Shown here piece by piece: positions 29,134 through 44,255 of a stretch of DNA of 64,000 bases. The stretch comes from Megalonaias nervosa (lineage: Eukaryota; Mollusca; Bivalvia; Unionida; Unionidae). The first letter of the stretch is position 1. Each line of letters starts with the position of its first letter. The notes beneath the pieces were generated by a model, which was not told the DNA's origin, searched no databases, and saw only the letters and a list, made by a program, of their open reading frames with translations. The translations under genes and the position numbers were made by a program. Location: positions 1 to 64,000 of the forward strand of contig JAECUM010005010.1 in NCBI GenBank assembly GCA_016617855.1, read 5' to 3'.

Positions 29134-29950
29134 TGTTATGTGTAGGCTGGTACAAAAGTAACAAAAGAAAAGAGTGAAGCCAACAAGCTTTTTAAATTTT
29201 AACAAAATAATTTATTTCCCTAGAAAACAAGGTAAAAATATGAAATAGGACTTAACGGTTTGTGAATATAATCCAAAAATTAATCCTAGAATTCAAAATT
29301 ATAAGTCCTATCATTAAAAGTTCTAATTGAATCTAAGTAAGTTCGAATCTCAATGAAATTCCAGTATGGAAGGCGACGATGTTGGATGAGGCCATTGTAC
29401 TGATGGCAACAGTTCCTCGTTGAATCACGATTTATAATGTTCCCGTTTAGAATTCCAGAATAAATTTCCACAAAATGTCTTTGTCCCAGAATTTTTATAA
29501 AGAAGAGCACTTGTGTGTTGTCCAGAGAATATAAATTATTAAATCCACAAAATAGAAGAAGTCTAAATTAAACCGGCATCAACATAAAAAAAAAACAACA
29601 CCTTGAGCTCTAAAGGTATAAAATATGACTGACAAATATACTAGAAAACGTCTGTTTAAACCCACGATTTTAGATCACATGGTGGCTCACGTGACGGAGC
29701 TACGTGATCACTAATTTGAACAGCGCAGTAAAAAAAAATGCCATTTAGCACGTAGCCTAGAATAGCCCAATCTAAGAATCAGATTCTCACGCTGGAAATA
29801 AAAAGGAAAGGCTGTTTACAACTTAGCTAACACGTGGGCCGAACATGACCTTGATAATAACCAATCGTTTTCGCTTAGTGTTTAGAAACGTCTGAAATAA
29901 AAAAGAATTTAAAACTAACAGACAAGAAATTAAATTACATATACGTAACA
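29134..29950 (-). repeat. 3' LTR of Gmr1-like copy 2
   Basis: On the - strand it begins TGTTACGTATATG and ends CACATAACA. Compared with the 5' LTR it lacks about 140 bp near 29896. Similar sequence is present in the copy-1 LTR, so this is a deletion here. Confidence 0.9.
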
Positions 29951-30084
29951 CTTCATCTCATAAAGAAAAAAAGATTTATGTAATAAAGCTCTCATTTTAC
30001 CATATGTAAATTATACACAAGGTAAAACAAAATTACATAAGAAAACTCTTATGAATTATGTAAAGTGTACATGAAATAATATTT

Positions 30085-30438
30085 CTATACACGGGAAAGT
30101 GCAATTAAATTGTCTTTTCCTTTGATGTGCCTGATGTCAAGATTGTATTCTTGTAAAAACAAACTCCACCTTAATAATCTTTGATTTTTATTTTTCATCT
30201 TGTCGATGAAAGTAAGGCGGTTGTGATCACTAAACACAACAACCGGAGAAGGGGCTGAACTAATGTAAACTTCAAAATGCTGTAATGCCAATGTTAAAGC
30301 CAAACATTCCTTCTCGATTGTTGAGTAATTTCTTTGGTGCTTATTTAATTTCTTAAAGAAATAGCACACTGGATGATCAACACCATTTCTGTCTTCTTGA
30401 ATCAATACTGCTCCAACCCCAACATCACTTGCATCCAC
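30085..30438 (-). pseudogene. RNase H of Gmr1-like copy 2
   Basis: It contains DASDVGVGAVLIQ, TIEKECLAL, VFSDHNRLTF and a terminal HIKGKDNLIALSRV, in which two residues of the usual IADALS are deleted. It is more than 80 percent similar by eye to copy 1. The RT connection segment (about 30440-30660) lies upstream in broken frames. Confidence 0.9.
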
Positions 30439-30643
30439 AGATAATTTAAAAGATTGATTAAAATTTGGAGCTGTGAGAACCGGCGCACTTTTGAGTATGG
30501 CTTTTAATTATCAAAAGCCTCCAGACATTTTTCAGTCCAAAGAAACTTGTTTTTCTTACTCAATAAGTTTGTCAGGGGTTCAGCAATATTACAAAAATTG
30601 GAACAAAACTTTCGATAGTATCCGGCCATACCCAAAAATCGCA

Positions 30644-31060
30644 TCAGTTGCTTTTTACTGACAGGCACATGGAATTCAAAGATAGATTTGCATCAGTGAG
30701 TATGTTGAAGAATTTCCGAATCGTAGCTAGATGTTCTTTCCAGGTGTCGTTGTAGATGATGACATCATCAATGTCAGCATCACAATTATCTAGACCAGAG
30801 GTAATCATATTCATCAAGCGTTGAAAAGTACTTGGGGAACCCTTCATCACAAAAACGGCATTAGTTTATATTGATAGAGTCCATCTGGAGTCACAAATGC
30901 TGAAATTTCCTTTGCTCTTTCTGTTAGTGGAATTTGCCAAAAATCCTTTCAGAAGGTCAAATTTGGTGACATACTTGACATTTCCAATTTATCAATACAA
31001 TCATCGATTCTTGGTAATGGAAATGAATCTGTTTTTGTCACACTGTTCACTTTCCTATAA
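30644..31060 (-). pseudogene. RT palm fragment of Gmr1-like copy 2
   Basis: MKGSPSTFQRLMN and DIDDVIIYN (the usual YIDD is DIDD here) are readable at 30644-30850. Upstream, in other frames, are remnants equivalent to the copy-1 segments from DYRKVN to QIPL. The fragment stops near 31060 at the deletion junction with the 5' LTR. Confidence 0.85.
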
Positions 31061-31072
31061 TTCCTCTGATTA

Positions 31073-31842
31073 TAGTTCTAATTGAATCTAAGTTCGAATC
31101 TCGATGAAGTTCCAATATGGAAGGCGATGACGTCAGATGAGGTCGTTATACTAATGGCAACAGTTCCTCGTTGAATCACAATTTATAATGTTCCCGTTTA
31201 GAATTCCAGAATAAATTTCCACAAAATGTCTTTGCCCCAGATTTTTTATAAAGAAGAGCACTTGTGTGTTTTCCAGAGAATATAAATTATTAAATCCACA
31301 AAATAGAAGAAGTCTAAATTAAACTGGCATCAACATAAAAAAACCACCTTGAGCTCTAAAGGTGTAAAATACGACTGACAAATCTACTAGAAAACATCTG
31401 TTTAAACCCACGATTTTAGATCACATGGTGGCTCACGTGACGGAGCTACGTGATCACTAATTTGAACAGCGCAGTAAAAAAAAAAATCCCATTTAGCACG
31501 TAGCCTAGAATAGGCCTATCTAAGAATCAGATTCTCACGCTGGAAAGAAATAAAAAAAAGAAAGGCTGTTTACAACTTAGCTAACACATGGGCCGAACAT
31601 GACCTTGATAATAACCAATCGTTTTTGCTTAGTGTTTAGAAACGTCTGAACCAAGGTGAGCTAAAAATAGTGACAACTTAATATTTTTGCGTTCTGATCA
31701 GGTCAAAACAAAAGACTGAATTTTTCAAAAAATGTAAAATCCCGTGAAAATTATCATTACAATAAAATGTAATGAAACAAAAAGAAAATTAAAAAAGAAT
31801 TTAAAACTAACACACAAGTAATTAAATTACATATACGTAACA
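31073..31842 (-). repeat. 5' LTR of Gmr1-like copy 2, truncated at its 3' end
   Basis: It starts (- strand) TGTTACGTATATG at 31842 and matches the 3' LTR to about 31073. It retains about 140 bp (31655-31795) absent from the 3' LTR. The missing end includes the equivalent of 29134-29310. Confidence 0.88.
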
Positions 31843-32012
31843 GTCTACTAAATCATTTTAAACTGTCGGGGAATGAAATACGGTTCAAAGGGATAAAATA
31901 TACTTTACCCAGGTATATGTACCATTAGATTTAAGAAAACAGCAAAATCATTTGAGCTGAACACAAAATACATTCCATTTTATTATTCGGTTTGGTTAAG
32001 ATATTGATTGAT

Positions 32013-32716
32013 GTAGTGCGGCATTGTGGCCTAAGCTGCTATAATGGGAATTCTAATGAACCATTGTACTTCATGCATTATTAATTACTAACAATAATTG
32101 TTAACGGAACCCTATAAAGATTACACGAGTAATATTCAAACAGATTGTTTGAATTTAACTTTCTACAACTGATAGCATGGTTACATATCAAACATGAGCA
32201 AATATCCATATATTTTATAATGTTTGGGACCAAAAGTTCGCATTTAGTGCAGCGCATAGGCTGTCATTTGTACCTACAGTGATTCAATAAGGCAGATATA
32301 TGGCTGTGTGCACTTCAAATATCCCAAAATGCTATTCATGAATACGCTTATTTGTGGTAAAATATTTCAGTTTAATACTTTTATAGAGTGCGATATTGTA
32401 GCATCAGCTGACATCACATTCCAATGAATCATTCACCTTAATAATTATTAAACAACATTCTTAAAACTACACTAAAAATGTTCAGACAGATCATCTCATC
32501 TTAATAACTACGTTGTACATGTCCCACATAAGCAAATGTCCATCCTTATTTACAAGCTTCGGGGATCAGAATTTCACGTTTAGTGTATGAAATATGATCT
32601 ATTGGTACCTATAGTTGATCTGCGTGGCACATTTGGATGTATTCACTTGCAATATCCAAAATTGCTGTTTCCATCATGAGTAAGTTTGCTTATAGTAATA
32701 TGTTTTAATTTAGTAC
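32013..32716. repeat. Diverged tandem duplication, units ~373 and ~331 bp
   Basis: GTAGTGCGGCATTGTGGCCT and GAGTGCGATATTGTAGCATC open the two units. Later matches are ATGAGCAAATATCCAT / ATAAGCAAATGTCCAT and GTACCTACAGT / GTACCTATAGT. Block copy B has one unit (about 50535-50805). Confidence 0.75.
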
Positions 32717-34265
32717 ATTGTCATTTGACTTTACTGCATAACGGTATGTCCTACTCTTTAAACCAATGATCAAACCTCACCGTTCCCACATTGCCTTAAA
32801 CTTGATTATACATAGTCTACCTAATTAGTTATTTCGCCATTTAAATGATTAAATATACTTCTAGAAACCTCACATATTTTGGGATGAATTTATCGCTTTA
32901 ATACATGCCCATTGCCTCACATTTCTGAGTGTCACTATGTCAAGTTTAATATTTTTCCCATGCTTGCACCCTTAATGTCATTTTGAAATCTCCATTATCT
33001 AACACAATTTAACTTCATTTGCCTGCATCTTACTGTTTTCTAGAATTAAGTGAAAATGTTACATCTTTTCAGGTCTCGCCTGGTATCTGGACCAAAGTGT
33101 TAAGAGTTGGATTAGTTTGGAAGCTCTCCAGTAGTCAGGTGGTAATAGCAAGGTTTCATAAGGACATGTACAATGTACCACCGTAAGTGACCAAGCTTAG
33201 TTCGTATCATCACACTGATATATAGCACCTCAAAGACATGGCTTAGGTCTTCACGAGAGAGATCTGTACCATTGTTCGGTAAGGTAAAGTCTCCAGGAAC
33301 TGTATTTTCCTATGACATTGTCGCCTTGTGTGGTTATCGACATTGAAATGGAATGCATTTATGCTATAAAACATGGTATTGGTCCAATCAAAATTTTAAA
33401 TGTGAGTGCACTATTATTTATACGAACGAATGCCCAAGTACCTGGCACAATAAAAGTGGAACATAGCACCTGCCATTGTTTCTTTAGAGTGCACACCTAT
33501 ATGCATTCGAACAAGCATATTGGAATTTATTGCAAAAATCACATATTTTCAGACAGACCCCATCTTTCGCTACAATTAAGTTTTTTACTGCATTGAAAAG
33601 TTCCTATAATTAAGGAAGATAAAGCAAATTTAGTTTTGTCTTCTCAAGAGAAATTGGGCCAAAACTTGCACTCTGTGGAAATACCAGCACTACACACTTT
33701 CCGACAGCTGTAACATGTCTTGTTTGTTAGAAAATTCAAAAAGAATTAATGTATAAAGTTGCAATAGCTGAAGCATGCAAATATAAATGTTTGACTAAAA
33801 TTGGCCATTAATAATTTCGCCTGACAGGAATCAGATCACAATTATTAGTTCCGGTTCAATACCTACGAATGTAGTCCGAGTCCATTGTTAGAGCATTTTC
33901 CCCCGTCTCCTTTTTGTGGTGATACAAGTGATGAGAGCTAAATTTAGGCATTCTTGGTATAGATTTAAAGGTAATTGTTTATTCTTGAGAATATGAGCTT
34001 ATGGTGTGGTTGTCTGTATATGTTTCCGTGACAGTGCACAGTGAGCAATACCTTATTGGTGTTGATCTGGAAAAAGTGAAATCTGTCTTCTATTGCACGT
34101 TGCTTTGTTTACAGTCCAGCCTCTGAAAGAAATGCCTGTGAACCTATGACAAAACTTTACCGTGAAGTCATCTTTGAAGGTATTTTAGATTAACGTATGA
34201 TTTGTATTGATTTTGTCACTCAATGGAAAGTTCAGTACTGAGAAATGTAGAGAGTTCTGTTAGAA

Positions 34266-36949
34266 CCAGATATGGACTGAAGATGTAATTTCCTAATGGA
34301 CTTTGTTTTAACTGTCATATATTAATCTCCGTCTTCATGGAAATCGGGTCGACGAATTTTCTTTAAACTTTTCCTACAATTGTAACAGATCCCTATCTAG
34401 ATATAGTTCAAGACTGGCCGTTGAAATCAATATCTAAGTAGGGGCTCAATAATTACAGTCGATTCAAACGATCCAAATTGAGCGTATTTTTCATACCCGG
34501 TGCCCCTAGGTTTCCCTTTTTACCGCTGATTCCTGTCGACGAGACTCATAAGGACTTCATCAGCGGCTCGACACTATCCCCTAGAGACAAAATGTCAAAG
34601 AAAGGTCCTCTTTAAGGAGGAGACGTAATGGCCCAGCTATACAAGTAAGATATAATTTTCTTGCGGCATGTGTTGTACACCCACCCCCCTCCCCATGGAG
34701 CATCAACTTCTGGAAAGGGGCTCGAAGAATTACTTTTAATGACTTTGACTTCTGTTGGAACAGATTCCCGAATAGAAACTGTCCACGAGACGTTGAAATC
34801 AAAATCGTCTAGGTACGGGTTTAATTCGTACTAAGTATTGATAGATCCACACTGAGCGTGTTTTCATACCCATACCTGTATGCTTGTTCCCCAGTTCCAA
34901 AGACTTTAAGACAAGTCACCTGAAGGCTTCCTAAACTCGTAAATACTTCAAATAATTCTCCTCTAACCACATTATAACCACACAGGAGAAATCTCCAATT
35001 TCACGGTTGTATATTTTTTTTTTGCCGTTTCAAGTTTTCTTGAGTCATTAATAAGCTTTTCGAACTGAATACTAATAGTTCACGCCATGCACTACAAGAC
35101 AGGACCCAAACACCTAAGACAACTAAGTAATCATATATCAAATTACTAAATGTATACTCACCAATATCCTAAACCCTTCCTACACCTCCTAGTCCGTGAT
35201 TTGTCTCCATTCAACTTTAAATAGCTGGTACCAAAAGAACACTCTTATTTCTCCATCTGTGTCAGAATAACACCAATGCATGCCCTGAAGAGCTTTTAAT
35301 CGGCAATAAGTAAGTTATAACCAATTACTTATTGAACTGGGAATAAGGAGTTAATAACCAACTGGATGTGAATAAAGAGTAAGTTATCAAATGTATATAG
35401 AAATGGTTGAATCGGGAATAAGTAACTGGTTACTTATTCCTTATTGAATCCGTAGCTGGTAACTTATTCCTTATTCAAACGGGAATAAGGAATAGGTAAC
35501 CAACTTGATGTCAATAATTTCTATGATTTGTTTTAGTTTGTTATTGTACCGCAGCGCTGCTTTGTCACGCATGTCATTGACATCAATAGACTCTCCATAT
35601 CCCATGATTATGTTATGTGTTGACAGGTTCGCGAACGCGTAAAACACGCTGTCGATGCTCCACATCTGAGCATACAGCAACAAGAACTATGTAATCAGGT
35701 ACACTGATACACCGAGGAATTGTCGTGAAGTTTTTTGTTTTTCTAATATCATCGATAAATGCAATAATACATCTACGTCTTTGTTAATTGGTATGTGATA
35801 GAGGCATGAATTGATATCTCGGGATTTCTTCCCTGGCAGTTAATTGCATGCATGCAGTTTGGATGATTCATCGTAGTTTGCGGCCACAGAAAGATTCGTA
35901 GCAATAATTTGTATTAATATTATGATGTATCCAATTAATTTCATAGTGGGGGCAGGTCCTTCTCAGCGTTTTCTTTCACGGTTTGATGGGGGGGGGGGGG
36001 CATTGATAAAAAATATTACTCGGTCGCGGTTTAGCGTTCTATACCTCGATGTATGGTAACCATAAACAGCTTACCCCCAGATATTTTATTTCGGGAGGAT
36101 CCGTCATTTTGTCAATTGGACCGTAAAATATAATTTTTTAAGTGGGCTCCCTCCCTTGCTGTTTTTTTTTTTTGGATATCATCGTCTTTTAATTCAGATA
36201 TGATATGCCCACACAAATTCTTGTGATCTACATGCGGGCAAATGAAATTCAGAACCTTATTATATGTGGGTTTTAAGCATCAATAAATCAATCCAAACAA
36301 AAAAGGATCAAAGGAAGTAAACAAGACATCAATTTGAAAATCAGCCTTACTTTTCAGTCTCAACAATATCTTTGATTCAAATTGTAATAAGATAAAAACG
36401 TTTAAAACAACCGTATAGACTAAAGAAGACAAAATCATTTATCTGCTGTGATAAGATCATGATGTTTACATACCTATATATATATATAGTCATCTACATA
36501 TCTCACTTCTAAGCCAGCTGGGTCTATTCCAGCCTTTTATCATTCTGACGCTTTGTCAAGTTCAGTATGAGGCAGTTTTGTCCTTTACCTTAAAGCAAAA
36601 TACAGGTGTTAATTAAATAATTATTGCGAATATAATTAATCATCTAGGCTCACCAGAGGTTTGTGTACGAGAAAGCAGAGTGCAATAATGCCAATTGCAA
36701 TAATGAATTGGCAAGTGGTTTATTTTCTCTACTTTTACTGAATCCAATAGTTAAAAATGTGAAACAAATTTAGCTTTCTAAAGTCTATATAAATAACGGT
36801 GTGCATTCTGTGCTTTTACAGTATAAGAATTTTTATGTGGGTCTGGATGATCATGGATGTTTTTGACCAGAAACCTCAAACAAACCATAAAATAAACAAC
36901 ATGTAAGCTGTGTTTAGGTAACATGATGAGGATGGAATTATAACGTGAC
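34266..36949. other. Intergenic region with local duplication and palindromes
   Basis: 34385-34515 and 34757-34895 are a diverged direct repeat about 372 bp apart (AACAGATCCCTATCTAGA / AACAGATTCCCGAATAGA, GTTGAAATCAA, TGAGCGTRTTTTTCATACCC). 35296-35506 is a palindrome cluster. 35988-36000 is a run of 13 G. No gene is seen. Confidence 0.6.
35296..35506. repeat. Cluster of palindromes built from GGAATAAGTAAC
   Basis: 35415-35440 is a 26-bp palindrome, perfect except for its central TG. 35454-35476 and 35483-35505 form a second hairpin (23-bp arms, 6-base loop, about five mismatches). Further single copies of the motif in both orientations lie at 35300-35360. Confidence 0.85.
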
Positions 36950-37783
36950 TGTATGGGTTATGACCGTAGTAACACAAATAAACAAAACCAACAAGTTTTG
37001 TAAAACTAAATAATTTAATTATCAAAGTTATACAATTAAACTTTAATAGGAAATACAATAAAACTTTAATAGGAAATTTCAGTATCATGGATTGAATCCA
37101 TAATAATCCTTAAAAAAGTTCCATTCAAGTCCAAAAGAATTGACGAATTTCAGATCCTAGAATGTATCTATTGCAATGGCACTGTCCAGAACTTCTTTGA
37201 ATAATTCACAATATTCCCAGGATACTGTTCTAGTTCAATGAGCACTTTGTAATTCCACTGAATAATCCTAATAAATGTTTCCTCTAAAATTTTCTAAACA
37301 CACTGATTTGAACATATAATATAAGAATCTGAAATAGGAATGAATCCAAGATAGGGATGAATTAACGGCTCATTCCCTCCTTATATACATCTCTAAGTGT
37401 CTATTATGACTATATATCGCAATATACCCTCACATGACAGATCCTACTACTCAAATTAATGTTTTAAAGTACTTATTCATGTGGCCTAGCCCAACCAATT
37501 GGAAATAACTTAATTCTTCTAAGAATCCACCCGACTCCCAACAGCCGATGAGAAATTACCCAAACCTTTAAACAGGTTCAATATACAAGTTGAATTTAAC
37601 TTGCCAACACCTATTTATAGCATAATACCGATAAAAATATAATCTATATCCATGAACACAAAATTCAATATGTATTATTTTGTTTATAGAAGACCACTTG
37701 AATTAACATTTATAGACAAAAATTACGCACACAATAGGTATATTCAAGCACTAAAAGTTACAAATATATAGATATACATAACA
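36950..37783 (-). repeat. 3' LTR of Gmr1-like copy 3
   Basis: 834 bp, - strand TGTTATGTATATC...CCCATACA. It is paired with 38873-39718 (shared CCAACAAGTT, TTCAGATCCTAGAA, AATAATCCTAA, CTTAATTCTTCTAAGAA blocks). A TATATAAGG lies near 37379-37387 on the - strand. Confidence 0.88.
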
Positions 37784-37909
37784 CCTCCCCTTACAAAGAA
37801 AAGAAAGCTTTTTATCCATATCGGTCAAACACACGCATGATAATAACAAATTTACACAGGAATATGTCTTATAAATAACACAAAAATATACAAAAATATA
37901 AGAAATACA

Positions 37910-38480
37910 GAACTTCTGTACACGTGAAAGTGCATCTGCAATCAGGTTGACTTTTTCCTTGATGTGCCTAATGTCGATGTTGTATTTTTGCATGATCAGA
38001 CTCTATTTCAACAATCTCTGATTTTTGTTTTTCATTTTGTTGATGAAAGTAAGGGGATTGTGATCACTGAATACAATAATCGGAGGAGCTGAATTAATAT
38101 ACACTTCAAAATGTTCTAAAGTGAGACTTAAATACAACACTTCTCGATAGTGGAATAATGTATCTGGTGCTTGTTTAATTCTTTAGAGAATTATGACACT
38201 GGATGATCCATGGAAGTTTTGTATTCATGAATTAATACGCCACCAATTCCTACATGACTTCCATGAACATAAGTTTTAAGTGATTGATTGAAATCTGGGT
38301 CTGAAAGAACTAGTGCACTTTTAAGTATGGCCTTTAATTTGTTGAACTCCTCCCGACATTTGTCAGACCAATAAAACTTGGTTTTCTTACTAAACAAATT
38401 GGTCACGGGCTCGACAATTATATACAAATTTGAGCAAAATTTCCGATAATATCCAGCCATATCCCAAAATCGTATCAATT
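37910..38480 (-). pseudogene. RT connection and RNase H of Gmr1-like copy 3
   Basis: DMAGYYRKFCSN and KLKAILKSA are followed by a decayed RNase H start (VHGSHVGIGGV, in which the DASD motif including its catalytic Asp is lost), and after stops and shifts by IDIRHIKEKVNLIADALSRV near 37920-37980. It is clearly dead. Confidence 0.88.
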
Positions 38481-38659
38481 AGATTTTACTGATGGGCACT
38501 GGAAATTCTGAGATAGCTTTAACATTAAGTTCTCCAGGTTTAACTTGACTATGTCCACAATATGTCCTAAAATTTCACACAAGCTCGACAAAACTTGCGT
38601 TTACTTAAATTATTGTCAGATTTTTCTCATTAAGTCGAACGAAGAATTTCCTGATAGTT

Positions 38660-38737
38660 TTCTTGTGATTTTTCCTTAAACACTCTAACCCTTCTTGTGT
38701 CGGAATTGAAACAAAACTCGACGACATTGTGAAAGCT
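38660..38737 (-). pseudogene. 5' end of gag of Gmr1-like copy 3, joined to RT
   Basis: ATG at 38737 (- strand) opens MSSSFVSIPTQEGLECLRK, the only gag start in the window. Near 38670 the sequence passes directly into RT sequence equivalent to copy-1 position about 2760 (TIRKFFVRL). About 2.7 kb of gag, protease, integrase and RT are therefore deleted. Confidence 0.65.
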
Positions 38738-38849
38738 TGTTGGTTTCACTATGTAAAATCAAACAACCAGGGACACAGGAATTTCAGAAATAAAATGAAT
38801 TTAAATTTCAAAACAGTTTTAATTCAATGAAATATTTCTGAAATTCGTA

Positions 38850-38870
38850 TCCCGGACTAGCCTCCAATTT
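38850..38870 (-). other. Primer-binding site of copy 3, tRNA-Pro-like
   Basis: Read on the - strand just inside the 5' LTR: TGGAGGCTAGTCCGGGAT. The complement of a eukaryotic tRNA-Pro 3' end is TGGGGGCTCGTCCGGGAT, giving 16 of 18 matches. tRNA-Pro priming is from memory of the tRNA sequence. Confidence 0.6.
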
Positions 38871-38872
38871 CA

Positions 38873-39718
38873 TGTACGACTCAATAGTCATAAACAGAAA
38901 GAAGCGAAACCAACAAGTTCTGTAACATTTAACATAATGGAATTATCAAAGTCATACAATAAAAGATCTATAGGAACCTACGATATTATGAATTGAATCC
39001 AAAATAATCATTAATAAACTATATTCAAATCCAAAATAATCGAATGTTCTAAATGAATTTCAGATCCTAGAACGGATGTACCACAATGATATTGCCCAGA
39101 ACTATTTTGAATAATTCACAATAGTCCTGGATAATGTTCTAGTCCAATAAGCATTTTGTAATTCCAATGAATAATCCTAACAAATGTCTCCTCTCAAATT
39201 ATCTAAACACAACGTTAAACACATCTGCAGACTGATTTTAACATATGAAAAAATAATCTGACATAGGAATGATTTTCAATAGGATCGAGTTAGCTGCTCA
39301 GTTCCCTCCGTATATACATCTGTAAGTGTCTCTAACGACTATACGTTGCAATCTACCCCACGTGCCAGACCCTACTACTCAATCTAATATTTAAAAATAC
39401 CTATTCATGTGACCTGGCCCATCCAATGGGAAATAAAACTTAATTCTTCTAAGAACCCATCTGACGTAACCAGCCAATAGGAAATAACCTAATTCTTCTA
39501 AGAACCCCACTGACCCCACCAAGCCAATGAGAAATTACCCTAAACTTGTCAACAGGTTTAATATTAACTTGTCAACACCCATTTATAGCGTAATATCTAT
39601 AACAAAATGATCTATACTCATGGATAAAAAATTAATTATATTTACGTATTATTTTGTTTACGTAAGACCACTACAATAACACTTATAAACAAAATTACAC
39701 ACAATGTGGGCATAGTAA
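38873..39718 (-). repeat. 5' LTR of Gmr1-like copy 3, outer end lost
   Basis: It matches 36950-37740 along its length and diverges after about 39718, where the expected TGTTATG end is not found. Confidence 0.82.
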
Positions 39719-39720
39719 TG

Positions 39721-43980
<4,260 letters not shown>

Positions 43981-43989
43981 ATAAAGTAA

Positions 43990-44255
43990 CGTGTGGATGC
44001 GGCAAATCGTAAACAAAGTGATTCCAAAGATGTTTTGCCCCTGATACTTGGCCATATTTTTCAAAGGCTTCTATTAACGGTGAGAAAGTGTTCCCATCTT
44101 TTACTATGGCTGTAATATTATCTGCATATTGTAGTAGTTTAGTTTCCTCTTGTAATTTGGGTATTTTAATTCCCTTAATCTTAAAATTTTGCTTTATTCA
44201 TATGCAGCATCGATCGCTGTTACATATAATAGCATAGACAACCGCCAACTTTTAT
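43990..44255 (-). pseudogene. LINE (non-LTR) reverse transcriptase fragment
   Basis: Read on the - strand, LLYVTAIDA is followed, after one frame change, by IKGIKIPKLQEETKLLQYAD, NITAIVKDG and FEKYGQVSGAK. This is the palm region of a non-LTR RT; QYADN stands for the usual YADD, so one catalytic Asp is Asn. The style is that of L1/Tx1-type LINEs, but the clade is not certain. Sequence further along (43680-43950) is open but unassigned. Confidence 0.7.

Larger units (their letters stand above)
29134..31842 (-). mobile_element. Gmr1-like retrotransposon copy 2, internally deleted
   Basis: On the - strand: 5' LTR (31842 to about 31073, lacking its 3' end), then directly RT, RNase H, polypurine region and complete 3' LTR (29950 to 29134). 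Gag, protease, integrase, primer-binding site and the first part of RT are deleted. It is flanked by GTCT at 29130-29133 and 31843-31846, a 4-bp target duplication. The paralogous block carries a single GTCT at 50345-50348 with no element. Confidence 0.93.
28840..34265. repeat. Long duplicated non-coding block, copy A (carries Gmr1 copy 2)
   Basis: The halves 28840-29133 and 31843-34265 align collinearly with 49840-50850 and 57500-59110. Matched landmarks include GTCAGAGAAAATATC/ACC, GTCTACTA, AAGATATTGATTG, GTCACTATGTCAAGTT, TTTTCAGGTCT and ACATGGTATTGGTCC/ACTGGTCC. The block is not an obvious protein gene. Within it 32013-32385 and 32386-32716 are themselves a diverged tandem duplication. 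Confidence 0.8.
36950..39720 (-). mobile_element. Gmr1-like retrotransposon copy 3, internally deleted, separate subfamily
   Basis: On the - strand: 5' LTR (about 39718 to 38873, outer end lost), primer-binding site, 5' end of gag, a deletion junction, RT end and RNase H, polypurine tract (AAGGGGAGG, 37784-37792) and 3' LTR (37783 to 36950). LTR ends are TGTTATG..CATACA and the sequence is diverged from copies 1 and 2. Integrase is absent between RNase H and the LTR, again consistent with an integrase-first order. Confidence 0.9.
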
